Origin: Bacteroidota bacterium
Lineage (GTDB): Bacteria > Bacteroidota > Ignavibacteria > Palsa-1295
Reading direction: 5' to 3'
DNA: 32,751 bases
Assembly: GCA_030706385.1 (NCBI GenBank)
Contig: JAUZOQ010000035.1
Location: 1 to 32,751 of the forward strand
Shown here: positions 1-7,508 of the stretch, in pieces
Position numbering within the stretch: position 1 is the stretch's first letter
Layout: every line of letters starts with the position of its first letter
Notes under the pieces: model-generated
What the model saw: only the letters and a program-made list of their open reading frames with translations
Databases searched by the model: none
Told to the model about the DNA's origin: nothing
Program-made: the position numbers and the translations under genes

Positions 1-150
1 GCTGGGAAGTTTCTCTCGGAATTAAAGCTGGCCGAAGAGGCGGAATCGAAGATCGAGATCACATCCGCACCATTTATTATGTCGAGACCGGATATTACTT
101 CTTCTCCGGCTGAATCGGCATTCGTCGTGACAATCGTAACACGGGACTAA
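1..150 (+). CDS. 3' end of an unidentified gene (partial)
   Basis: The first frame is open from the window edge and ends in TAA at 148-150, giving the last 49 residues of a protein (begins AGKFLSELKL, ends FVVTIVTRD). The tail alternates charged and beta-prone segments and I do not recognise the family. It converges on the RsbW-like gene, whose stop lies only 3 bases away. The opposite strand is also partly open here, so coding on this strand is inferred from the tidy stop position and clean spacing to the next gene. Confidence 0.5.
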   Translation, partial: AGKFLSELKLAEEAESKIEITSAPFIMSRPDITSSPAESAFVVTIVTRD

Positions 151-153
151 GGG

Positions 154-576
154 CTACAATTTTTTCATCAGTCGTATAAGGCTCCTTCCGTCGTGGTAAT
201 CGTACTCGATCTCATCGACGAGTGCATGGATGAGGAAAATACCGAGGCCTCCTGGCTGCCGCGACTCAAGACGCTGGCGGATATGTTCGGATTCGGGTAG
301 AACGTCAGGCCGGAAGGGCTCGACCGATTGCCAGGATATTTCGCAGATCACCGTCCGGGTTTCCGGATCGATGCCGCAGCGGCAAAAGATATCGCAGGGC
401 ATTTCGCTTGCAACATGCTTGATCACATTCGAGGCGATCTCATCGGCAGCGAGTTCAAGCGCATGCAGCGTCAGCTCGTCGACTCCGTCGCCGGAAGCGG
501 TGCGGACAATGAATGACCGCAGCTCAGCGAGGATCTGCGTATCGGCAGGAAGCGTTATGGTCGGAAAACTCTTCAC
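154..576 (-). CDS. RsbW-like anti-sigma factor / serine kinase-fold protein
   Basis: A 140-residue GHKL-type ATPase-fold protein of the RsbW/SpoIIAB family. Such proteins bind or phosphorylate a STAS antagonist and sequester a partner, classically a sigma factor. The N-box is visible (ELAADEIASNVIKH, residues 41-54, with E46 and N50) and so is a G2 box (GGLGIFLI, 109-116). The G1 box, normally D-x-G-x-x-F, reads QSVEPF at 83-88, so the adenine-contacting Asp and the Gly are both missing. The start is GTG at 574-576 and overlaps the stop of the STAS gene, so the two are translationally coupled. Family assignment is firm. Kinase activity is doubtful, and the target is unknown because no sigma factor lies in the window. 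Confidence 0.85.
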   Translation of the reverse strand: MKSFPTITLPADTQILAELRSFIVRTASGDGVDELTLHALELAADEIASNVIKHVASEMPCDIFCRCGIDPETRTVICEISWQSVEPFRPDVLPESEHIRQRLESRQPGGLGIFLIHALVDEIEYDYHDGRSLIRLMKKL

Positions 577-950
577 TTCACTTTCGAGAATGAAACGAGA
601 GCATCGTCAAGATTCGGCAGTACTTCGAAGACAATAGGAAAGCCCAGGAGATCGAGCACATGGTAGATCTTCTCGGGTACTTTGATCAGTTTCATATCTC
701 CCGATTGCGCGCGGACTTCTTCGATCAGCCCCATCAGCACTCCGAGCCCGGCACTTGAAATGTATCCGAGAGCAGAGAAATCGAGAATAAGTTTTGCCTT
801 CTTTTCATTGCGTACGCGTTCTTCCAGGAAGCGTTCGAAATCCGGAGCCGTATGTGCATCGAGCTGGCCGGACAGCTCGATGAGCGTGATCCCGGCAGTC
901 GGTGCTTCGGCTTCCGTTGCTGTGAATTGTGAAGGTATCGGTAGTTGCAT
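573..950 (-). CDS. STAS-domain anti-anti-sigma factor (RsbV/SpoIIAA-like)
   Basis: A 125-residue single STAS domain. The strand-helix pattern starts at about residue 20 (GITLIELSGQLDAHTAPDFE) and the signature LDFSALGYISSAGLGVL spans about 57-71. Ser66 (or Ser65) in YISSAG aligns with the serine that is phosphorylated in RsbV/SpoIIAA. In the known circuit the dephosphorylated form binds the RsbW-like protein and releases its client, and a SpoIIE-type phosphatase restores it. Here the phosphatase is 29 bases upstream and the RsbW-like gene overlaps downstream, so all three parts of the switch are in one operon. The cytosolic location and role are inferred from the family. Confidence 0.9.
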   Translation of the reverse strand: MQLPIPSQFTATEAEAPTAGITLIELSGQLDAHTAPDFERFLEERVRNEKKAKLILDFSALGYISSAGLGVLMGLIEEVRAQSGDMKLIKVPEKIYHVLDLLGFPIVFEVLPNLDDALVSFSKVK

Positions 951-979
951 GGTATTTCCCTTTCGTGTTTTCTAAACTT

Positions 980-3232
980 CTATAATCTTCTGATGACGAC
1001 GAATGTCGCATCGTCGGTGAACGATGCAGCGCCTGCATACATTAATACATCGCGCAGGATCCTATCCGTCATTTTCTGGATGTCGGTTTCTTCAAGTGCT
1101 GCACGGGCGATCTCAGCGAACCGGATGTAACCCAGTTCGTCTTCCTGGGCATTTCGAATTTCCGTTATGCCGTCGCTGAAGATAATGATCGTCTCTCCGC
1201 TCTCGACAAGAATTTCTTTTTCTTCAAGCACATCGTCGAAAATTTTCTTGCCGACAAATCCGATGCCCATTCCTTTCGGCTGAACATAATCATACTGTCC
1301 TGTCGGAGATACGATCAAGAGCGGTGTATGGCCGGCGCGTGCATATTTGATCGCATTCCCTTTGAAGCTCAGGGCAGCAAGCGTAACGAATGATCTGCGA
1401 AATCCCTGAAGCCCGAGATTCTGCATGATGGCATCGTTAGTGCCGATAAAGACTTCGCGAATGCTCATCATCATTGGCGCAAGTGCCTGCACGATCCCCT
1501 TTGTCTCGGCCATGAAGATGGATGCCGATATTCCTTTTCCGGAAACGTCTCCGATCACGATGAGCGGTGAGCCGTCCCAGAGCTTCGAGAAATCGTAATA
1601 GTCGCCACCGACTTCATACGCCGGAATACTAATTGCGCTTACTTCGAATCCCGGAATATCGGGCACGCGGCTCGGAAGCAGGCTCTTCTGCATTGCGCGT
1701 GCAGCACGAAGCTCTCCGTCGAATTTCTGTTTTTCTATCGAATCGGTCAGAAGCCGTGCAGTATCCAAGGCGAGTGAGGCAATATCGCTGAATGCCGTCA
1801 GCACCATGACGTCTTCGTTGTCGAAACCGTACTCGCGTTCTTTTGCAATATAGAGGGCTCCGCGCAATTCATCTTTATGCAAAAGCGGAACAGCGATCAG
1901 AGAGGAGAGTTGAGTGGGGCCATCGACCGATCCATTCTCATCCCAATTGCTATCGATGAAGGATCCCGTCGTCAGTAAAACAGGCCGCCGTGTCTTTTCA
2001 AGTTCTTCGGCAAGCGTCCCCTCGATCTTATCGCGTGCTCTCATGAACGGAGAGATCTCATTAGTGATCCGTTCGGCGATCGCGGCAGGAATGGAATCGT
2101 AGGAATGATAGATCGAGCCGTTGGAAATCTCCGTTCCAAATGTAGGTTTCATGTGCAGCTCGAGCCAGGCGCAATCCGATTTTGTCGCTTCACGAGCAAG
2201 CGAGGTGATCTGATCGGCAAGCTTCGGAATATCGAGCAACAGTTCGCTGGTGAGCACATCGGAGCTGAATCGTGTCAGCTTTGTCAGCGACTGCACTTCT
2301 GCAGCGCGGCGCTCGACAAGTTCGGTAGAAGAAAGAGTGAATAGAGCGTTGAAAAATATGAGGCCGAAGTATGACGTCAGACCGAGCAAGGAGATCGTCA
2401 GCATTGCATGAAGAATGACGGCATAGCGCTCTAATGTCGCCATGTTCAGATACAGAATGAATGCCGTCAGACTTAGGATCGCCGAGAGTGCACTATAGGT
2501 AAGAATTCGATTTTTCTCCGTGCGCGAAACATGCGGCATCCATGGAATGCGGAACCACAGAAAGAGCGTCGTGAAGATGACAAGCGAGCGAAGACTATAC
2601 AGCGTGATCAGGGTGATCGTATTCTCCACGAAGACATGCATCTTCAGCAGGTACTGCATGATTCCGAAAAGAGCGATTGGCACGAGCCAGATCATTATGC
2701 GGCGCCGCAGTTCGGCCGTCCGCTGCCAAAGAAAGAGGAATCGTACGAAGCCCACAAAGAGAACCGCAAATCCGACGAGCCAGATCGCTCCCATGATGTC
2801 GATGCTCGTTACCGTATTAGGATTTTTTGGCTCGTTGTTCGGACCGAGGGAGAGCGTAAACAGATAAGGAAGAAATGACAATAAACATCCTATCGCAAGA
2901 GAAACGACGAACCACCTCAGTACTTTTACAGGAATAAGACTGGATTCGGGTTTACCGACACTTCTGGAAAGATCGCGATACCTAATAATGAACGGGGTAA
3001 TGGCCCGGGAAGAAAAGAATAATCCGAGGATCAGTAGAAGTGTCCGCACAACTTCGAGTGTCGATCCTTGAAGAGTCTTAAGGGAATTGGCAACCAGATC
3101 GATGACGAGGACAAGGGCAAAGGTCAGGAATCCGAAAAGCGCATTGAAGGCAGCACGAGTCCCCGCTGCCCGGACAAAAGCCAGGAAGCGGCGCCAGATA
3201 ACCCGCCAAATCGTTAATTCTTTGCGTGCCAT
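980..3232 (-). CDS. Membrane GAF-SpoIIE (PP2C) serine phosphatase, RsbU-like
   Basis: A 750-residue sensor phosphatase. Residues ~25-300 hold about eight hydrophobic segments (for example LFGFLTFALVLVIDLVA and WFVVSLAIGCLLSFLPYLF). A GAF-like domain follows at ~325-490 and a SpoIIE/PP2C domain at ~510-750. Metal-binding motifs of the phosphatase are intact: GGDYYDF (D544), GDVSGKG (D562), SDG (D687) and DDATFVVI (D740/D741). The expected reaction is dephosphorylation of the STAS protein encoded next. The membrane part and GAF domain probably sense a signal, whose nature cannot be read here. ATG start at 3230-3232. First gene of the phosphatase-STAS-RsbW operon. Confidence 0.93.
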   Translation of the reverse strand: MARKELTIWRVIWRRFLAFVRAAGTRAAFNALFGFLTFALVLVIDLVANSLKTLQGSTLEVVRTLLLILGLFFSSRAITPFIIRYRDLSRSVGKPESSLIPVKVLRWFVVSLAIGCLLSFLPYLFTLSLGPNNEPKNPNTVTSIDIMGAIWLVGFAVLFVGFVRFLFLWQRTAELRRRIMIWLVPIALFGIMQYLLKMHVFVENTITLITLYSLRSLVIFTTLFLWFRIPWMPHVSRTEKNRILTYSALSAILSLTAFILYLNMATLERYAVILHAMLTISLLGLTSYFGLIFFNALFTLSSTELVERRAAEVQSLTKLTRFSSDVLTSELLLDIPKLADQITSLAREATKSDCAWLELHMKPTFGTEISNGSIYHSYDSIPAAIAERITNEISPFMRARDKIEGTLAEELEKTRRPVLLTTGSFIDSNWDENGSVDGPTQLSSLIAVPLLHKDELRGALYIAKEREYGFDNEDVMVLTAFSDIASLALDTARLLTDSIEKQKFDGELRAARAMQKSLLPSRVPDIPGFEVSAISIPAYEVGGDYYDFSKLWDGSPLIVIGDVSGKGISASIFMAETKGIVQALAPMMMSIREVFIGTNDAIMQNLGLQGFRRSFVTLAALSFKGNAIKYARAGHTPLLIVSPTGQYDYVQPKGMGIGFVGKKIFDDVLEEKEILVESGETIIIFSDGITEIRNAQEDELGYIRFAEIARAALEETDIQKMTDRILRDVLMYAGAASFTDDATFVVIRRL

Positions 3233-3297
3233 AGAATAGAACTATAGAATACGCTTTTAAGAGGTGGAGAGTTCGGCATTTACGGAGGGCCTGAGAG

Positions 3298-3762
3298 CTA
3301 TTCCAATATTGCCAGTAGGTGAAAACGAGTGCAAAGAATCGGCATTGCCTCTGTGGGAGACTTCCCTATTTTTTCGCATTCGAGCTGGAAGAATTCCCAA
3401 TGCGATTTTCGCCAGCTTTCCAGGCTCCGGTCATTTTCCGCTTCCAGAAATGCATATTCGGCTGTAACCTGATCGAACGGGAGCACGAACACCTCATCAA
3501 AACGGATCACGGCAACAGGTTCGTCATTCCAATCGAGAATGACTTCAATATCCCCGGCTTTCGGAGGCATTTCTCTTTCGGCTTCCCATCCCCAGACGAG
3601 GCTTGAAGTCGCACGTTTCTCGCCATGAGTGATAAGACGGATCAGGGCAGCAGAGGATTCCGGACTATTGCCATATCTTCCAAGCGCCGGCTCATCCGTC
3701 CCAAGATCATAGCCCTTGCGGCGAACAATATCTGCGATATTTTTTCCTGAGGGTGCGATCAT
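3298..3762 (-). CDS. ASCH-domain protein
   Basis: A 154-residue protein from the ATG at 3760-3762. The ASCH signature runs from GEKRATSSLVWGWE through GDIEVILDWNDEPVAVIRF and ends with the family-typical SLESWRKSHWEFFQLE. ASCH is a PUA-like beta-barrel fold proposed to bind RNA; some members hydrolyse N4-acetylcytidine. The role here is unknown. The frame extends upstream to a TTG at 3873, but those 37 residues do not resemble the family and cover a 21-bp palindrome, so I prefer the internal ATG. It lies downstream of hflX on the same strand. Confidence 0.8.
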   Translation of the reverse strand: MIAPSGKNIADIVRRKGYDLGTDEPALGRYGNSPESSAALIRLITHGEKRATSSLVWGWEAEREMPPKAGDIEVILDWNDEPVAVIRFDEVFVLPFDQVTAEYAFLEAENDRSLESWRKSHWEFFQLECEKIGKSPTEAMPILCTRFHLLAILE

Positions 3763-3849
3763 AAAAAAGTCGTGCGCTTGAATACGATTTTCGCACAGGG
3801 AGAGTTCGGAAGAATCAATCCTCCTTTCGTATACAAGATAACAGAAGAT

Positions 3850-3870
3850 GATCTCATTGATAATGAGATC
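3850..3870. promoter_or_regulatory. 21-bp palindrome upstream of the ASCH gene
   Basis: GATCTCATT-GAT-AATGAGATC is a perfect inverted repeat with 9-base arms and a 3-base spacer. It sits between the hflX stop (3893) and the preferred ASCH start (3762). No T-run follows on the minus strand, so it is more like an operator or RNA hairpin than a terminator. Function is inferred from position only. Confidence 0.4.
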
Positions 3871-3892
3871 CAATAGATCGTTTGCTCCCTGG

Positions 3893-5191
3893 TTATGCGG
3901 CCTTCGCGAGCAGCCGCTCTACGCGGGCAAGATTGCGGTGATGGACCGATAGCTTCATGATGACGGAGTGATCTCCGAACTCGCGCTCTTTGACTTCGGC
4001 AAGTTCATGGAGCCGTGAAGCGATCTCGAAATGATCGAGCGGTACTTCGACCGTCATCTCACTCGAAGCCTCGGCAATAACGCTTTCGATCTCTTCCTTC
4101 AATGAGGTGATCCCTACTCCCTTGAACGCGCTGATGAAAACCGAATGCTTGAAGTGGCCTTTCAGCTCTTCGAATATATGCCGATCCTCTTTCTTGACAA
4201 GATCGGTCTTATTAAATACCATGATAACCGGCTTGTCGTGAACTTCAAGTTCAAGCAACGTTTGTTCGACGATAGCAATATGCTCATCGAGATCGGAATG
4301 GCTGACATCGACAACATGCAGCAAAATATCGGCCTGCTCGACTTCGGCAAGCGTCGTGCGGAACGAGGCGATAAGCTTCGGCGGAAGTTTGCGAATAAAG
4401 CCGACCGTATCGGTAAGTAAGATCTTTCTTCCATGCGAAAGCCCGACTGAACGGGTTGTGGCGTCGAGTGTAGCAAAAAGCCTATCTTCGACAAATACTT
4501 CCCCGGCAGATATGACATTGAGGAGCGAGGATTTTCCTGCATTGGTATATCCTACAAGTGCGACGCGTGCAAGTTCATCTGATCGTCCTTCACGCCGCGT
4601 TTCCTGCTGGCGCTCGATGGCTCCGAGTTTTTCTTTAAGTTTGGATATGCGCGTATTAATGAGTCGGCGATCGGTTTCGATCTGCGTTTCGCCGGGACCC
4701 TTCGTGCCAATGCCTCCGTACTGCTTGGATAAGTGCGTCCACTGCCGTGTAAGGCGCGGAAGGAAATATTCAAGCTGCGCAAGTTCGATCTGCGTTTTTG
4801 CTTCGCGCGTTCTGGCGCGAGAGGCAAAGATATCGAGAATCAGTCCGGAGCGATCCAGAACTTTGATCTCCAATTCTTTCTCAAGATTACGAACTTGAAC
4901 GGGCGAGAGATCGTCATCGAAAATCACGATCTGGAGCGAAAGCATTTCTACATGCTTCTTCAATTCTTCGACCTTGCCTTTGCCGAGATAAAGCGCACCA
5001 TCGGGCAGTTGTTTTTCCTGCGTCATGCGCAGGAGAACATCGGCCCCTGCCGTATCGGCAAGGCGCTCCAATTCATCTAAATGCTCGGTTGCTTCATGGC
5101 GGGCGGATTCCGTATTGGTGCGGATGAGCACGACGATTGCTGCGCGCTCACGCTCTTTTGCGTTGGAAAAATACTCGAATGTGTCTTTCAA
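3893..5191 (-). CDS. hflX: GTPase HflX
   Basis: A 432-residue ribosome-associated GTPase that binds 50S subunits and splits stalled ribosomes in other bacteria. The N-terminal HflX domain has the GALYLGKGKVEEL segment near residue 65-77 and the hallmark GGIGTKGPGETQIETDRR near 159-176. The GTPase domain has G1 GYTNAGKSS (214-222), G3 DTVGF (261-265) and G4 NKTD (327-330). The frame opens with TTG at 5189-5191; there is no in-frame ATG upstream before a stop, and a GGAG lies about 14 bases upstream. The length is normal. Divergent from the Asp-box gene across a 149-base spacer. Confidence 0.97.
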   Translation of the reverse strand: MKDTFEYFSNAKERERAAIVVLIRTNTESARHEATEHLDELERLADTAGADVLLRMTQEKQLPDGALYLGKGKVEELKKHVEMLSLQIVIFDDDLSPVQVRNLEKELEIKVLDRSGLILDIFASRARTREAKTQIELAQLEYFLPRLTRQWTHLSKQYGGIGTKGPGETQIETDRRLINTRISKLKEKLGAIERQQETRREGRSDELARVALVGYTNAGKSSLLNVISAGEVFVEDRLFATLDATTRSVGLSHGRKILLTDTVGFIRKLPPKLIASFRTTLAEVEQADILLHVVDVSHSDLDEHIAIVEQTLLELEVHDKPVIMVFNKTDLVKKEDRHIFEELKGHFKHSVFISAFKGVGITSLKEEIESVIAEASSEMTVEVPLDHFEIASRLHELAEVKEREFGDHSVIMKLSVHHRNLARVERLLAKAA

Positions 5192-5340
5192 AATTTGGTA
5201 GAAGGTCTCCTCTGGTAGATTTAACGAGGAAGCGGGGTGGGATGTTCCAAAGTTGAGCGCGAATTAAGGGATGAAAATATTGTGAATTGATGTAACTAAT
5301 CAGAATTTGATTGGTTATTAGCAATACGAAGGTAAATGGT

Positions 5341-7413
5341 ATGAAATGCCTGGTCTATAGCCTGATTATTCTTGCTTTTGTACTCGGTCAAATATTGACT
5401 GCACAAGCACAATGGTTGCCTACAAATGGTCCCTACTACGGTGCTGTGACCACATTCATGAAGCATAAGGGTATTATCTACGCAACTTCAACGGGATTGA
5501 TATCGAGTTCGTCCGACGAAGGCAAAAATTGGAGAATATCAAGTACTGGAATACCCAATAGTAATATGACAAATATCTGTTCCATCGGAGATACTTTCTT
5601 CGTGGGAACATATCGCGGCGGTGTATACCGCTCAATCGATGCCGGAATGCATTGGGAGCCTTCGAACAAGGGCTTGAGCGATAATAATATTGTCTATCTC
5701 GACTTGACTGGCAATACCGTTTATGCAAATACTTTTGACAGTGGACTTTTCTGTTCAAAGGACTTTGGTAACAACTGGACTCGGCCTGATACCACGAAAA
5801 TTCCCTTCTCGATCATCACTGCTACTGCAACCTTCGAAAGCACTATCTATGTAGGCAGCTATCGCAATGCATATCGATCGAGTGATGGCGGTGATAGCTG
5901 GACAAACATTAGCCAAGCTCTTGTTGGCAAAGTAACAGGATTTGCCAAGATAGGCGGCGTAGTATACTGCAGTGCCAATAGTGAAGGAACGACAGGTGGG
6001 GAAATATACTCTTCAAATGACGAAGGTAACCATTGGACTCATCTTTGGGGCGATCCAGGAACAGTCGGCATAAATACAATCATCGCTTTCGAGAACTCTT
6101 TAATAGCAGCAAGTAGCGGACATGGTGTGCTGATCTCCTACGATAGCGGCTTATCATGGAAGGAAGTTAATGATGGTTTGAGAAACAAGAACATCTACAC
6201 GATTAATGATCTTGACAGCACTCTATTTGCAGCTACCTTGGAAGGTGGATTTGCTTCAACGGACAAAGGCATGACGTGGTTAGATATTAACAACGGATTA
6301 CTATCCACACAAGCTTTTTCTCTGGCGAATATTGATAACACACTTTTTGCTGCTACAGGAGTAATCTCAACTTCGAGAGACCTTGGCCTTACCTGGGCAA
6401 CCACGACACAAATTGATCAAACCGGCACCGGAGTAAACCAAATTATTGCATTCGATAAGTCCATCTTTGTATCAAATAGAGAAGGTAAGACTTTCCGTTC
6501 AACTGATAATGGAGAAAACTGGACCCTTTTTGCTGTCGGGGGAGCGGGGGTTTATCTTTCACTCTTTGATCTACAAGGGAAATCGCTTATTGCTGAAGCC
6601 GGAGATCTATTTTCTACTACAGACCTTGGGAATACATGGGAAAAATTAGGTTCAATCGCAGGAAATGCATACGCATTCGGTTCAATAGGAAATAATCTGG
6701 TCGCTAGTACATATAGCAGAACTACGTATCATTCTACGGATAATGGAAAAAATTGGACAGAAGTAAACATCGCATCGAAGAATATTCAAGTTACATGCTT
6801 TGCTCGATTTGGGAATAGAATCTTTGCCGGCACCTTTGGTGAAGGAATATATTATTCACTCGATAGTGGTGCGACATGGTTACCGAATAATTATGGGCTG
6901 GACGGAAAGGTGATTCAGAAATTGAGAGTTTTTAATAACTCTGTTTTTATCTGTTGTGAAAATGGCGTATTTGTTTCACTTGATAGTGGCAACCGATGGA
7001 TTTCTATTGACGAAGGGTTAATCAATACAGATGCATATGATATTGCGGCAATTGGCAATGAGCTTTTTGTCGGTCTCTATGGTGCTAGTGTATGGCACCG
7101 TCCATTTACCCAACTGAGCGTTGGTGATCAACCTCTGCGCATCGAGAATCGCCCGGTCGCAAGTCAAAATTATCCAAACCCGTTCAACCGAACGACAATT
7201 ATTTCATTCGTTCTCCCATCACCTGGGACCGTATCTCTGAAAATAATAGATCCTCTAGGAAAAGAAGCCGGCTCACCGCTATCCGAGCAAAATTTATGCG
7301 CAGGATATCATGAAATTCGTTGGGATGCAAACGGACTTCCGGACGGAGTATATTATTATCACTTAATGAGCGGATCCCTCAACGAAACGAAGAAGATCGT
7401 ATTGATACGGTGA
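5341..7413 (+). CDS. Secreted Asp-box (BNR) beta-propeller with T9SS-type sorting domain, copy 1
   Basis: A 690-residue exported protein. The ATG at 5341 gives a clean signal peptide (MKCLVYSLIILAFVLG..., cleavage near AQAQ) and a mature start QWLPTNGPY; the in-frame TTG at 5311 is less likely. About 13 Asp-box motifs (S-x-D-x-G-x-x-W, for example STDNGENW, SLDSGATW) recur every ~40-50 residues, as in sialidase/sortilin-type propellers. No sialidase Arg triad is evident. The last ~75 residues match the Por/T9SS type A domain (NYPNPFN, then GVYYYHLMSG, then KKIVLIR), so surface attachment or secretion is expected. Substrate unknown. By eye it is more AT-rich than its neighbours. Confidence 0.9.
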   Translation: MKCLVYSLIILAFVLGQILTAQAQWLPTNGPYYGAVTTFMKHKGIIYATSTGLISSSSDEGKNWRISSTGIPNSNMTNICSIGDTFFVGTYRGGVYRSIDAGMHWEPSNKGLSDNNIVYLDLTGNTVYANTFDSGLFCSKDFGNNWTRPDTTKIPFSIITATATFESTIYVGSYRNAYRSSDGGDSWTNISQALVGKVTGFAKIGGVVYCSANSEGTTGGEIYSSNDEGNHWTHLWGDPGTVGINTIIAFENSLIAASSGHGVLISYDSGLSWKEVNDGLRNKNIYTINDLDSTLFAATLEGGFASTDKGMTWLDINNGLLSTQAFSLANIDNTLFAATGVISTSRDLGLTWATTTQIDQTGTGVNQIIAFDKSIFVSNREGKTFRSTDNGENWTLFAVGGAGVYLSLFDLQGKSLIAEAGDLFSTTDLGNTWEKLGSIAGNAYAFGSIGNNLVASTYSRTTYHSTDNGKNWTEVNIASKNIQVTCFARFGNRIFAGTFGEGIYYSLDSGATWLPNNYGLDGKVIQKLRVFNNSVFICCENGVFVSLDSGNRWISIDEGLINTDAYDIAAIGNELFVGLYGASVWHRPFTQLSVGDQPLRIENRPVASQNYPNPFNRTTIISFVLPSPGTVSLKIIDPLGKEAGSPLSEQNLCAGYHEIRWDANGLPDGVYYYHLMSGSLNETKKIVLIR
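7319..7361 (+). repeat. 43-bp exact repeat in the sorting-domain tail, copy A
   Basis: These bases are identical to 9466-9508 in the next gene. The wider tails 7303-7413 and 9450-9560 match at 103 of 111 positions, while sequence immediately upstream has clearly diverged. This suggests gene conversion or recent exchange of the tail. Confidence 0.9.
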
Positions 7414-7508
7414 GGTTTTCCGCTCATTATTGAAAGCATCAACTTATTGTCCTAATTCTGTAACTTTCGGCATGCCCATCAGTTCTAGGAATACATAATC
7501 ATTTTTCC

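Noticed and set aside
5311-5340. TTG start ten codons before the first propeller gene
   Set aside because: The ATG at 5341 begins exactly at a standard signal peptide; the extra residues are polar and would sit in front of it.
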